A stretch of 64,000 nucleotides of DNA from Rhodococcus koreensis (GCF_900105905.1 NZ_FNSV01000005.1:5084001-5148000), one strand, 5' to 3'. Positions 34,626 to 43,492 are shown, counted from the first letter of the stretch. Translations and numbers: made by a program. The notes: generated by a model not told the origin, from the sequence alone.

Positions 34626-35783
34626 TCAGCGGATCCCGTGCACCGCGAAGTACGCAGAGGCGCGTGCGGCGGTGAAGTCCGGATCGGTGAACAGGCCGAT
34701 CGCGTCGCCGGCGCGGACCAGTTCGGCGAGATGCGTCAGGCTGCGGCCGGTTTCGAAGCCGCCGATCATCCGGAAATGGTCCTGCTTGCCGCCCAGGTAC
34801 GCCAGCCACGCCACCCCGACCTTGTAGTACTGCGTCGGTGCGGCGAACAGCAGCCGGCTCAGGGTTTCGGTGGGGCCGAGGATGTTCCGGAAGCCCTGCT
34901 CGTCGCCGTCGTCGAGGCGGGCGAACGCGGCGGACGCGAACGGGCCGAGCGCGGCGAACGCACCGAGGAGCGCGTCGCTGGTGTGGGTGCCGTCGCCGGC
35001 GATCAGGTCGACGTAGTTGTAGTCGTCGCCGGTGAATACCCGGACACCGTCGGGCATCCGCCGCCGCAGGGCGATCTCGAGGGCGGGGTCGAGCAGCGAC
35101 ACCTTGATGCCACGCACCCGTTCGCGGTGGTTGTCGATGATCTGCAAAACGGTGTCCATCGCCGCTGACGGGTCGGAGAATCCCCAGTAGCCGTCGAGTG
35201 CGGGGTCGAACACCGAACCCAGCCAATGCAGCACGACCGGCCGGGTGGCCGCCGACAGCACCGCGTCGTAGACGGAGAGGTAGTCGTCGGGGCCGCTCGC
35301 CGCCCGGGCGAGGTGCCTGCTGGCCATCAGCACCACCTCGCCACCGGCGGATTCGATCGCCTCGACCTGCTCGAGGTAGGCGTCGCGGATCTCCTCCAGT
35401 GATGGCGAATCGGTCTTCAACTGATCGGTGGCGACACCGACGACTACCCGGCCGCCGACCGACTTCGCCTCGGTGAGGGTGCGGACCGCGAGTTCGCGCG
35501 CGCCGGCCCAGTCGAGCCCCATGCCCCGCTGCGCGGTGTCCATCGACTCGGCCACCCCGAGTCCCAGCGACCACAGGTCGCGGCGCAGTTGCAGGGTGGC
35601 GTCCCAGTCGATCTGGTCCGCGGCGTTCTCGGCGGACGCGCGCAGCGGATCGGCGACCACGTGCGAGGCCGCGTACACCGCCCTGCTGGTCGGAGCCGCG
35701 GACCGGGTGTCCAGCCGGGCGGGCTCACCGAGCACGAGCGTGCCGGTCGAACGATCGAGGTCGGGAAGAACAATCGAGGCCAT
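34626..35783 (-). CDS. DUF993 family protein (dihydrodipicolinate synthase-like aldolase)
   Basis: A 385-residue protein. RTLTEAKSVGGRVVVGVATD, VVLMASRHLARAA, YLSVYDAVLSAATRPVVLHW and RVRGIKVSLLDPALEIALRR fit the DUF993 group of the DapA superfamily, with the conserved Lys in IKVSLLD as the likely Schiff-base residue. ATG 35781-35783 has CAGGAG; a longer frame would run over the operator. It is divergent from the SDR gene and heads the isomerase operon. Retro-aldol cleavage or dehydration of a sugar-derived keto acid is inferred. Confidence 0.82.
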   Translation of the reverse strand: MASIVLPDLDRSTGTLVLGEPARLDTRSAAPTSRAVYAASHVVADPLRASAENAADQIDWDATLQLRRDLWSLGLGVAESMDTAQRGMGLDWAGARELAVRTLTEAKSVGGRVVVGVATDQLKTDSPSLEEIRDAYLEQVEAIESAGGEVVLMASRHLARAASGPDDYLSVYDAVLSAATRPVVLHWLGSVFDPALDGYWGFSDPSAAMDTVLQIIDNHRERVRGIKVSLLDPALEIALRRRMPDGVRVFTGDDYNYVDLIAGDGTHTSDALLGAFAALGPFASAAFARLDDGDEQGFRNILGPTETLSRLLFAAPTQYYKVGVAWLAYLGGKQDHFRMIGGFETGRSLTHLAELVRAGDAIGLFTDPDFTAARASAYFAVHGIR

Positions 35784-35792
35784 GAAATCTCC

Positions 35793-35806
35793 TGAAATCG
35801 CTTTCT
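35793..35806 (-). promoter_or_regulatory. cre-like LacI-family operator before the DUF993 gene
   Basis: TGAAATCGCTTTCT on the plus strand, close to the cre-type palindrome TGAAANCGNTTTCA. It abuts the DUF993 ribosome site, exactly as the 28768 site abuts that of the CoA-transferase. Confidence 0.6.
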
Positions 35807-35819
35807 TGCTGAAGTATGG

Positions 35820-35837
35820 ATCACGATATACTGTGAT
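35820..35837. promoter_or_regulatory. Palindrome ATCAC-N8-GTGAT in the divergent DUF993/SDR promoter region
   Basis: ATCAC (35820-35824) and GTGAT (35833-35837) flank GATATACT, which contains a TATACT -10-like element at 35827-35832. A second regulator site is possible. Confidence 0.4.
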
Positions 35838-35879
35838 GAATAGCAAGGTCTAGACCGTATTGGGTCTCAGTTCACTCAC

Positions 35880-35893
35880 TGAAAGCATTTTCC
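35880..35893 (+). promoter_or_regulatory. cre-like LacI-family operator before the SDR gene
   Basis: TGAAAGCATTTTCC, with the GAAA-N4-TTTC pattern shared with the sites at 35793 and 28768. It lies 55 bases upstream of the SDR start. Confidence 0.5.
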
Positions 35894-35948
35894 GGCGCGA
35901 CTGGGTCAGCAGTTTGCCGTCGCCGCGCCACCCGAAGGGAGCCACACC

Positions 35949-36698
35949 GTGGGCGCATCAACACAGGTCACCGAACTGAAGGGCAAGGCCGCCATCGTCA
36001 CCGGCGCGGCCGGAGGGATCGGATCCGCTATCGCCCGGGCGCTCGCGGCGCAGGGCGTCGTGGTGGTGGGAGTCGACGCCGACCCGAAGATCACCGAGGT
36101 CATGGACGGGATCGGCGGGCACGGGCTGTGCGGGGATCTCACCGATCCAGCCTTCAGCGCATCCGCCGTCGACCTCGCCCAGCAAGTGGCCGGAAGCCTC
36201 GACATTCTGATCAACGCGGCAGGCATCCAGCTGCGGACCCCCGCGATCGATGTGGAGGAGGACGGCTGGCAGCGGCTGGTCGACGTGAACCTGTCGGCCG
36301 TGTACCGGCTGACCCGGCAGGCGATGAAATCGCTGATCGCGTCGGGCGGCAGTGTCGTCAACATCGCCTCGCTGTCCGCCGACCGCGCGGTGCCCGGCAT
36401 CGTGCCCTACGGTGCGACCAAGGCGGCGCTCACCCAACTCGGAAAGGGCCTGGCGGTCGAACTGGGGCCGCAGGGCGTGCGCGTGAACACGATCGCGCCG
36501 GGCTACATCGAAACCCCGATGACCGCCGAGGTGCTCGGCCAGGAGGAGTTCCGCGCCCAGAAGCTGAGCCGGATTCCGTTGCAGCGGTTCGCCGACGGTG
36601 ACGACGTCGCCGATGTCGTGCTCTTCCTCGTCTCCGGCGCCGCCCGCTACGTCACCGGCGTCGTGCTGCCCGTCGACGGCGGGTACTCGATCACATGA
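35949..36698 (+). CDS. SDR family NAD(P)-dependent oxidoreductase
   Basis: A 249-residue classical short-chain dehydrogenase. AAIVTGAAGGIGSAIARALA is the cofactor motif, INAAGIQ matches NNAG, the catalytic Ser is in NIASLSADRAV, and the Tyr and Lys are in VPYGATKAALTQL. The C-terminus YVTGVVLPVDGGYSIT is typical. The start is GTG 35949 with GGGAG. It is divergent from DUF993 and coupled by ATGA to the aldo/keto reductase gene. Oxidation of a sugar, cyclitol or hydroxy acid is probable. Confidence 0.9.
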   Translation: MGASTQVTELKGKAAIVTGAAGGIGSAIARALAAQGVVVVGVDADPKITEVMDGIGGHGLCGDLTDPAFSASAVDLAQQVAGSLDILINAAGIQLRTPAIDVEEDGWQRLVDVNLSAVYRLTRQAMKSLIASGGSVVNIASLSADRAVPGIVPYGATKAALTQLGKGLAVELGPQGVRVNTIAPGYIETPMTAEVLGQEEFRAQKLSRIPLQRFADGDDVADVVLFLVSGAARYVTGVVLPVDGGYSIT

Positions 36699-37528
36699 CC
36701 GAGGCAACGACGATTCCGTCGGTCACCCTGAGCAACGGGGTCGTGATGCCCGCCATCGGATTCGGGGTGTTTCAGATTCCCGACGACGCCATGTGCACCA
36801 CCGTCCGGCACGCACTGGCGGCCGGGTACCGGGCCTTCGACACCGCTCCGATGTACGGCAACGAACGCTCCCTCGGTCGTGCTCTCACCAATTCCGGTGT
36901 GCCCCGCGAGGAACTGTTCGTGACCACCAAGGTCTCCAACGAGGACCAGGGTTACCAGTCGACCCTCGACGCCGTCGAGAGCAGCGTTGCCCGCCTCGGC
37001 CTGGACTACGTCGACCTGTGCCTGATCCACTGGCCCGCCCCCGCTCGTGGGGCGTACCTCGACACGTGGCGGGCACTCGAACAACTCCACGCCGCCGGAC
37101 GGATCCGGGCGATCGGAGTCTCGAACTTCCAGGCCGATCACCTGGACCGGCTGCTCGAGGTCGCCGCCGTGCGTCCGATGGTGAACCAGATCGAAATACA
37201 TCCACTGCTCCCCCAGCAGCCGATGGTGGAACTGCACCGGAGCCTGGGCATCCACACCCAGGCATGGGCACCACTCGCCCGTGGCCGGCTGCAGGAGAAT
37301 CCGGTACTCACCGAACTCGCACGCCGGCACGACGTGTCCCTCGCTCAGCTCGTGCTGCGGTGGCATCTGCAGCGCGGCACAATCCCTCTGCCGAAATCGT
37401 CTTCACCGGAACGAATGCGCGCGAACATCGACGTGTTCGACTTCGCGCTCGACGCCGACGAGATCGCGCAGATCACGGCACTGGACCGGAACGAGCGAAC
37501 AGGACCTCACCCCGACGACGTCCACTGA
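36695..37528 (+). CDS. Aldo/keto reductase
   Basis: A 277-residue AKR. The catalytic tetrad is visible: Asp and Tyr in AFDTAPMYGNERSLG, Lys in FVTTKVSNEDQ and His in DLCLIHWPAPARG. GVSNFQADHLDRLL and IPLPKSSSPERMRANIDVFD are the later signature and the NADPH-binding loop. ATG 36695 overlaps the SDR stop. It probably reduces a keto or aldehyde intermediate of the same pathway. Confidence 0.91.
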   Translation: MTEATTIPSVTLSNGVVMPAIGFGVFQIPDDAMCTTVRHALAAGYRAFDTAPMYGNERSLGRALTNSGVPREELFVTTKVSNEDQGYQSTLDAVESSVARLGLDYVDLCLIHWPAPARGAYLDTWRALEQLHAAGRIRAIGVSNFQADHLDRLLEVAAVRPMVNQIEIHPLLPQQPMVELHRSLGIHTQAWAPLARGRLQENPVLTELARRHDVSLAQLVLRWHLQRGTIPLPKSSSPERMRANIDVFDFALDADEIAQITALDRNERTGPHPDDVH

Positions 37529-37617
37529 ACCAGGCCCCAGGAACCCGCGCCGATGAGTTTGTCCTGCCCTCGGAGTCTCTTCCTCGTTACCATCGTCGAG
37601 AGCGCAGGAGGAACCGA

Positions 37618-38262
37618 ATGAGTCAACTGCTGAGGGTCCAGAACTTCAACGTGTCGCGTGACGGGTTCGGTGCCGGTGACGGCCAGAGCTTCGAGAGGCC
37701 GTTCGGTCACGCCGACCCTGGTGTCCTGTTCGCGTGGGCGGGTGCCACGGCGAGTTGGCACATGCGCACCGGCCCCGGCGGGAGCCGCGGCCTCGACGAC
37801 TACTTGATCCGCGACTATGACTGCAATATCGGTGCCGAGATCATGGGCCGTAACAAGTTCAGTCCGCATCGCGGGCCTTGGGCGGATTACGAGTGGCGCG
37901 GCTGGTGGGGCGACGAACCCCCGTTCCACACCCCGGTATTCGTGCTGACCCACCACGTCCGTCCGTCGTTCACGCTCTCCGACACCACGTTCCACTTCGT
38001 CGACACCGATCCGGCCACGGTCCTCGAGCAGGCGCGGGAGGCGGCGCAGGGTAAGGACGTCCGGCTCGGCGGCGGGGCCACCACCATCCGGGAGTTCCTC
38101 GACGCCGACCTCGTCGACACCCTGCACGTGGTGGTGTCACCGATCGAACTCGGATCCGGGGCGCGACTCTGGGAATCTCCCGACGAGTTGCTCGGCCGGT
38201 TCCACTGCGACGTCGTGCCCAGCCCGAGCGGCGTGACCCACCACCTGTTCTGGCGGAAGTGA
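37618..38262 (+). CDS. Dihydrofolate reductase/RibD C-terminal domain family protein
   Basis: A 214-residue protein. QNFNVSRDGFGAGDGQSFE, then CNIGAEIMGRNKFSP, PVFVLTHHVRPSF, VRLGGGATTIREFLDADLVD and HVVVSPIELGSGARLW are hallmarks of the RibD_C family of DHFR-like NADPH reductases. AGGAGG lies before ATG 37618; the long frame upstream overlaps the aldo/keto reductase and is spurious. These single-domain proteins are common in actinobacteria and have no firm function. Confidence 0.88.
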   Translation: MSQLLRVQNFNVSRDGFGAGDGQSFERPFGHADPGVLFAWAGATASWHMRTGPGGSRGLDDYLIRDYDCNIGAEIMGRNKFSPHRGPWADYEWRGWWGDEPPFHTPVFVLTHHVRPSFTLSDTTFHFVDTDPATVLEQAREAAQGKDVRLGGGATTIREFLDADLVDTLHVVVSPIELGSGARLWESPDELLGRFHCDVVPSPSGVTHHLFWRK

Positions 38263-38343
38263 CACAGGCGCACTTCGATATGGCCGAGGGATGAGGGCCC
38301 TACTCGTCCTGCTGTCGCCGGCCGGCTGATTCCAGCGCCGACC

Positions 38344-39138
38344 TCACCGACCGGTACTTCGATCCCCGACCTCGGTGAGCGCTCGTGTGATGCTCAGTGC
38401 GGTGGTGTGCACGGCGGGCCCGACACGCCGGATGTCGACCTTGCCGATCCACCCGGACGCCGAGACAGCGGCCACCGGCGGACCGTCGTCGACGCGGACG
38501 GCACTGGCGACACACGCGACGCCGGGTGCCGACTCCTCGTGCTCGTACGCGATGCCGGTCGACGCGATCCGCCGCAACTGACGTACCAGCGCTCCGGGCG
38601 CGGTGATGGTGCGCGGACCCACCCGCGACAGCCCGGCCGCGACCACGGCCTCGAACGCCGCGGGCGGTGATCCCGCGAGCAGAGCCTTGCCCACCCCCGT
38701 CGCGTGTGCGGGGAGACGCCCACCCACGCCGGACGGCAGCCACGGCGCATCCCGCCCCGGGAGGATCTCGACGTACACCACCTCGGCCCCGTCGAGGATC
38801 GCCAGGTGCACCGTCTGCCGTGTCGCTTCCCGCAGGTCGGCGAGGAACGGCAGCGCCACCTCCCGGACCGAACGTCGCCGCGACGCCCGTTCCCCGAGTT
38901 CGAACAGCCGCAGTCCGAGCCCTACCTTGACGCCGCTGCGCTCGAGAAACCCGACGCCCTCCATCTCCTTCACCAGCCGCGACACCGTCGCCTTCGGGAT
39001 CCCGGTGCGCCGGGTCAACTCGTTGACACCCAGCGTCGTGTCGGTGGGACCGAACGCCGCGAGCAGATCCGATATCCGCCGGACCACCGACGTCGGCTCG
39101 TCACCCGCTGCCGAAGTGTTCCGTTCTACGGGACTCAT
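38344..39138 (-). CDS. IclR family transcriptional regulator
   Basis: A 264-residue protein. The winged helix-turn-helix is LGVNELTRRTGIPKATVSRL followed by VKEMEGVGFLER. The IclR effector domain contains LPAHATGVGKALLAGSPPAA and ASTGIAYEHEESAPGVACVA. The start is ATG 39136-39138; an upstream in-frame start adds a Cys-rich stretch that looks non-coding. It is divergent from the hydratase operon 87 bases away, so it is its likely regulator. Confidence 0.91.
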   Translation of the reverse strand: MSPVERNTSAAGDEPTSVVRRISDLLAAFGPTDTTLGVNELTRRTGIPKATVSRLVKEMEGVGFLERSGVKVGLGLRLFELGERASRRRSVREVALPFLADLREATRQTVHLAILDGAEVVYVEILPGRDAPWLPSGVGGRLPAHATGVGKALLAGSPPAAFEAVVAAGLSRVGPRTITAPGALVRQLRRIASTGIAYEHEESAPGVACVASAVRVDDGPPVAAVSASGWIGKVDIRRVGPAVHTTALSITRALTEVGDRSTGR

Positions 39139-39225
39139 TCGTTGAGTATCCCCATTCGGCCCAGCACAGTACAAGCAGCAACGCGCGCAACGTCCCACTC
39201 GAACCAGCCCACAGCGAGGTCATCG

Positions 39226-40041
39226 ATGCCACCCACTACCTCTACGGCCCTCCCGAATTCGTCGATTCAGGCCGCCGCGGAGCGGCTCACGGCCGCGACC
39301 GCACGACCGTGTGCGCCCGTGCGGGACCTGCTCGGGACCACCGACATCGGCGCGGCGTATGCCGTGCAGCAGCTGCTGACCGACCGGCGTCTCGCCGCCG
39401 GGGGGACGGTCACCGGCCGCAAGATCGGGTTGACCTCCCCCGCCGTGCAGCAGCAGCTCGGCGTCGACCAGCCCGATTTCGGGGTGCTGTTCGCCGACAT
39501 GGACGTCACCGCCCTGCCCGAGGTGCCCAGCGGCCGGTTGCTGCAACCGAAGGCCGAGGCCGAGATCGCGTTCGTGCTCGGCGCCGACCTGATCGACGGC
39601 GACCTCGACGACACCCAGATCCGTGCCGCCGTGGCCCGCGCCGCCGCCGCGCTGGAGATCGTCGACTCGCGGATCGCCGACTGGGACATCACCATCACCG
39701 ACACCGTCGCCGACAACGGCTCCTCCGGGTTGTACGTCCTCGGCGAGAACTGGCTCACCCTGGACGAATTCGAACCCCGCGACGTCGTGATGCGGCTGTA
39801 CTCGGGCGACGCACTCGTCTCCGAGGGCACCGGCGCCGCCTGCCTCGGCGACCCCCTACAGGCCCTGGCCTGGCTCGCCCGCACCGCCCGCGAGTACGGG
39901 CAACCGCTGCGCGCCGGGCAGGTCATCCTCTCCGGCGCCCTCGGCCCGATGGTCCCCACCCCACCCGGCACCACCGTCCGCGCCGAACTGTCCACCCTCG
40001 GCACCGTCACCGCCACCTTCTCGAAGGGCACCCACTCATGA
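39226..40041 (+). CDS. 2-keto-4-pentenoate hydratase (2-hydroxypenta-2,4-dienoate hydratase)
   Basis: A 271-residue protein of the MhpD/BphE family. TVTGRKIGLTSPAVQQQLGV, QPKAEAEIAFVLGADL (Glu metal ligands), ALEIVDSRIADWDITITDTV and GQVILSGALGPMVP are typical. ATG 39226 has GAGG upstream. It adds water to 2-hydroxypentadienoate, giving 4-hydroxy-2-oxovalerate. It is the first gene of a three-gene operon, coupled by ATGA to the dehydrogenase gene. Confidence 0.92.
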   Translation: MPPTTSTALPNSSIQAAAERLTAATARPCAPVRDLLGTTDIGAAYAVQQLLTDRRLAAGGTVTGRKIGLTSPAVQQQLGVDQPDFGVLFADMDVTALPEVPSGRLLQPKAEAEIAFVLGADLIDGDLDDTQIRAAVARAAAALEIVDSRIADWDITITDTVADNGSSGLYVLGENWLTLDEFEPRDVVMRLYSGDALVSEGTGAACLGDPLQALAWLARTAREYGQPLRAGQVILSGALGPMVPTPPGTTVRAELSTLGTVTATFSKGTHS

Positions 40042-41009
40042 GCGAGACCCCCACGATCAAGGTCGCGATCATCGGCTCCGGCAACATCGGCACCGACCTG
40101 ATGATCAAGGTCCTGCGCAACTCCGACATCCTCGAGATGGGCGCGATGGTCGGCATCGACCCGAACTCCGACGGCCTCGCCCGCGCCGCCCGCCTGAACG
40201 TCCCGACCACCGCAGACGGCGTCCGGGGTCTGATCGCCCTCGACACCTTCGCCGACATCGACATCGTCTTCGACGCCACCTCCGCCGGGGCCCACCGGGC
40301 CAATGTCGCCGCCCTCGCCCCCTACGGGAAGAAGCTGGTGGACCTCACCCCGGCCGCGATCGGCCCGTACGTGGTGCCGCCGGTCAACCTCGAGCAGCAC
40401 CTCGACGGGGACGTCGACAACGTCAACATGGTCACCTGCGGCGGGCAGGCCACCATCCCCATGGTCGCCGCCATCTCCGCCGTCACCGCGGTCGCCTACG
40501 CCGAGATCGTCGCGTCCATCGCGTCGAAGTCCGCCGGCCCCGGCACCCGGGCGAACATCGACGAGTTCACCGAAACCACGTCGCACGCCATCGAACAGGT
40601 CGGCGGCGCGGCCCGCGGCAAGGCGATCATCGTCCTCAACCCCGCCGAACCACCCCTGCTGATGCGCGACACCGTCCTCGCCCTCATCGGCGACGCCGAC
40701 CACGACGCCATCCGCGCCTCGATCACCGAGATGGCCGCCCGCGTCGCGGAGTACGTGCCCGGGTACCGGCTCAAGCAGGACGTCCAGTTCACCCCGATCC
40801 CCGACGGCGAACCCGTCCACACCCTGCTCCCCGACGGCACCGGACCGGTCACCACCAAGGTGTCGGTGTTCCTCGAGGTCGAGGGCGCCGCCCATTACCT
40901 GCCCGCCTACGCCGGCAACCTCGACATCATGACCTCCGCCGCCCTGCGCACCGCGGAATCCATCGCCCGACGCATCCAGAACACGATCCCCGCGGAGGTC
41001 GCACCATGA
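40038..41009 (+). CDS. mhpF: Acetaldehyde dehydrogenase (acetylating)
   Basis: A 323-residue protein. VAIIGSGNIGTDLMIKVLRN is the NAD-binding motif, MVTCGGQATIPMVAAISAV contains the catalytic Cys, and the C-terminal domain SVFLEVEGAAHYLPAYAGNL is that of BphJ/HsaG/DmpF. It oxidises the aldehyde released by the aldolase to the acyl-CoA, with channelling in an aldolase-dehydrogenase complex. It is coupled by ATGA overlaps on both sides. Confidence 0.95.
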   Translation: MSETPTIKVAIIGSGNIGTDLMIKVLRNSDILEMGAMVGIDPNSDGLARAARLNVPTTADGVRGLIALDTFADIDIVFDATSAGAHRANVAALAPYGKKLVDLTPAAIGPYVVPPVNLEQHLDGDVDNVNMVTCGGQATIPMVAAISAVTAVAYAEIVASIASKSAGPGTRANIDEFTETTSHAIEQVGGAARGKAIIVLNPAEPPLLMRDTVLALIGDADHDAIRASITEMAARVAEYVPGYRLKQDVQFTPIPDGEPVHTLLPDGTGPVTTKVSVFLEVEGAAHYLPAYAGNLDIMTSAALRTAESIARRIQNTIPAEVAP

Positions 41010-42037
41010 CCAAGCTCTACATCCAGGACGTCACCCTGCGTGACGGCATGCACGCCGTCCGGCACCGCATCACCCCAAGCGACGTCGGCCGGATCGTCGC
41101 CGCCCTCGACGCCGCCGGGGTAGACGCCATCGAGGTCGCGCACGGCGACGGTCTCGCCGGCGGCTCCCTCAACTACGGGCCCGGCTCCAACACCGACTGG
41201 GAGTGGATCGAGGCCGCCGCCGACAACCTCACCCACGCCACCCTGACGACCCTGCTGCTGCCCGGTATCGGCACCATCGCCGAACTCGAACAGGCCCACA
41301 AGCTCGGGGTCCGCTCCATCCGGATCGCCACCCACTGCACCGAGGCCGACGTCGCCGCCCAGCACATCACCAAGGCCCGCGAACTCGGCATGGACGTCTC
41401 CGGGTTCCTGATGATGAGCCACATGACCCCCGCCGACAACCTCGCCAAGCAGGCGAAGTTGATGGAATCGTATGGGGCGCACTGTGTGTACGTCACCGAC
41501 TCCGGTGGCCGGCTCACCATGAACGGTGTCCGCGACCGGGTCCGCGCCTACCGCGACATCCTCGACCCCGGCACCCAGATCGGCATCCACGCCCACGAAA
41601 ACCTGTCGCTGTCCGTCGCGAACAGTGTCGTCGCCGTCGAAGAAGGCGTCACCCGCGTCGACGCCTCCCTCGCCGGGCACGGCGCCGGCGCCGGCAACTG
41701 CCCGATCGAAGCGTTCATCGCCGTCGCCAACCTCCACGACTGGGAGCACGGGTCCGACCTGTTCGCGCTGCAGGACGCCGCCGACGACCTCGTCCGGCCC
41801 CTGCAGGACCGGCCCGTCCGCGTGGACCGGGAAACCCTCACCCTCGGCTACGCCGGTGTCTACTCCAGCTTCCTCCGGCACGCCGAAACCGCCTCGAAGA
41901 ACTACGGCATCGACGTCCGCACCATCCTCCAAGAAGTCGGCAAGCGCGGCCTCGTCGGCGGACAGGAAGACATGATCACCGACATCGCCCTCGATGTGCT
42001 TCGCACCCGTGAGTACTTGTTAACCACGGGCGGTTAA
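41006..42037 (+). CDS. dmpG: 4-hydroxy-2-oxovalerate aldolase
   Basis: A 343-residue HMG-CoA-lyase-like TIM barrel. IQDVTLRDGMHAVRHRITPS (metal-binding Asp and catalytic Arg/His), IEVAHGDGLAGGSLNYGPGS and GIHAHENLSLSVANSVVAVE (His metal ligands), and VDASLAGHGAGAGNCPIEAF match BphI/HsaF. It splits 4-hydroxy-2-oxovalerate into pyruvate and acetaldehyde. The last residues, REYLLTTGG, and the stop codon lie within the 57-bp repeated palindrome shared with the convergent catalase gene. Confidence 0.95.
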   Translation: MTKLYIQDVTLRDGMHAVRHRITPSDVGRIVAALDAAGVDAIEVAHGDGLAGGSLNYGPGSNTDWEWIEAAADNLTHATLTTLLLPGIGTIAELEQAHKLGVRSIRIATHCTEADVAAQHITKARELGMDVSGFLMMSHMTPADNLAKQAKLMESYGAHCVYVTDSGGRLTMNGVRDRVRAYRDILDPGTQIGIHAHENLSLSVANSVVAVEEGVTRVDASLAGHGAGAGNCPIEAFIAVANLHDWEHGSDLFALQDAADDLVRPLQDRPVRVDRETLTLGYAGVYSSFLRHAETASKNYGIDVRTILQEVGKRGLVGGQEDMITDIALDVLRTREYLLTTGG

Positions 42038-42062
42038 TAAGTACTCACGGGCGCGGAGCGCA
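42006..42062. repeat. 57-bp palindromic repeat copy A, bidirectional terminator with coding 3' ends
   Basis: The arms are CCCGTGAGTACTTGTTAACC (42006-42025) and its complement with one G/T wobble (42032-42051); the loop is ACGGGC and the tail CGCGGAGCGCA (42052-42062). It is identical to copy B (58668-58724) except at 42019. The stop codons of the aldolase (42035-42037) and the convergent catalase (42020-42022) both fall inside, so it acts as a shared terminator that also encodes both C-termini. Confidence 0.85.
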
Positions 42063-43492
42063 TGGCGCACACCTTCGCCGTAGGCGGGATCGGCTTGGGT
42101 GCAGTGGGCGATGTGGCGTTCGATGACGGCCACCGACGCCCCGGTGATGGCGCGGGCGGTGTTCTCGAACAGCGCAGTCTGCTGCTCGGCGTTCATGCTG
42201 CGGAAGAGGTTCCCGGGCTGTTCGAAGTAGTTGTCGTCGTCTGCGCGGTAGTCGAACCGGTCGGCGACGGCACCCACTCCGAGCGGCGGTTCGGCGTAGC
42301 TGGGCTGGTCGGCAAACCGGCCGTGGGAGTTGGGTTCGATGCTCGGGATGCTGCCCTGGTTGCCGTCCACTCGCATGGCACCGTCCCGGTGGAAGGAATT
42401 GACGTGCGCTGCGCCTCTCGGGCAGTTGACCGGGATCTGGTGATGGTTGACGCCGAGGCGGTAGCGGGCGGCGTCGCCGTACGAGAACAGTCTGCCTTGG
42501 AGCATGCGGTCCGGGGAGAATCCGATGCCGGGAACGATGTTCGCCGGGGAGAACGCCGCCTGTTCGACGTCGGCGTGGTAGTTCTCCGGGTTGCGGTTCA
42601 GTTCGAGTTCGCCGACCTCGATGAGGGGGTAATCCTTCTTCGACCACACCTTGGTGAGGTCGAAGGGATGGTAGCGGTAGGTCTGGGCGTCCGCTTCGGG
42701 CATGATCTGGACGAAGAGGGTCCACTTCGGGTAGTTGCCCTCCTCGATTGCGTTGAAGAGGTCGCGCTGCGCCGACTCGCGGTCGCCGGCGACGACGACG
42801 GCGGCTTCTTGGTCGGTGAGGTTCTTGATGCCCTGCTGGGTGCGGAAATGGAATTTCACCCAGGAGCGTTCCCCGGCGTCGTTGACGAACGAGTAGGTGT
42901 GTGAGCCGAAGCCGTGCATGTGCCGGTAGCCGTCGGGGATGCCGCGGTCGGACATCACGATGGTGATCTGGTGCAGGGCCTCGGGGAGATTGGTCCAGAA
43001 GTCCCAGTTATTCTGCGCCGAGCGAAGATTGGACTTCGGGTCGCGTTTGACCGCGTGGTTGAGGTCGGGGAACTTGAGGGGGTCGCGGAAGAAGAAGACG
43101 GGGGTGTTGTTGCCGACGACGTCCCAGTTGCCCTGTGCGGTGTAGAAGCGGACGGCGAAGCCGCGGATGTCGCGTTCGGCGTCGGCGGCGCCGCGCTCGC
43201 CCGCGACGGTGGAGAATCGCAGGAAGATCTCGGTCTGTTTGCCGACTTCGGAGAAGACGTCGGCATTGGTGTGCGCGGTGATGTCGTGGGTGACGCGGAA
43301 GGTGCCGAAGGCGGCGGAGCCTTTGGCGTGCATCCGGCGTTCGGGGATGACTTCGCGGTCGAAGTGCGCGAGCTTCTCGAGGAACCAGACGTCCTGCAAG
43401 AGCATCGGACCGCGCGCGCCGGCGGTGAGACTGTTCTGGTTGTCGGGTACCGGTGCACCGGCGACGGTGGTGAGTCCGTTCGGGTTGGTCAT
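42020..43492 (-). CDS. katA: Catalase (monofunctional, small-subunit haem type)
   Basis: A 490-residue catalase. The N-terminus TTVAGAPVPDNQNSLTAGARGP, the catalytic His in VIPERRMHAKGSAAFGTF, Asn in VGNNTPVFFFRDP, and the proximal haem Tyr in RMLQGRLFSYGDAARYRLG are all present. CAGGAG precedes the ATG. It ends in REYLLTARG, encoded by the repeated palindrome. Its promoter faces that of prmA in a 298-base gap. It probably protects against peroxide made by uncoupled monooxygenase, although that link is inference. Confidence 0.96.
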   Translation of the reverse strand: MTNPNGLTTVAGAPVPDNQNSLTAGARGPMLLQDVWFLEKLAHFDREVIPERRMHAKGSAAFGTFRVTHDITAHTNADVFSEVGKQTEIFLRFSTVAGERGAADAERDIRGFAVRFYTAQGNWDVVGNNTPVFFFRDPLKFPDLNHAVKRDPKSNLRSAQNNWDFWTNLPEALHQITIVMSDRGIPDGYRHMHGFGSHTYSFVNDAGERSWVKFHFRTQQGIKNLTDQEAAVVVAGDRESAQRDLFNAIEEGNYPKWTLFVQIMPEADAQTYRYHPFDLTKVWSKKDYPLIEVGELELNRNPENYHADVEQAAFSPANIVPGIGFSPDRMLQGRLFSYGDAARYRLGVNHHQIPVNCPRGAAHVNSFHRDGAMRVDGNQGSIPSIEPNSHGRFADQPSYAEPPLGVGAVADRFDYRADDDNYFEQPGNLFRSMNAEQQTALFENTARAITGASVAVIERHIAHCTQADPAYGEGVRHALRAREYLLTARG

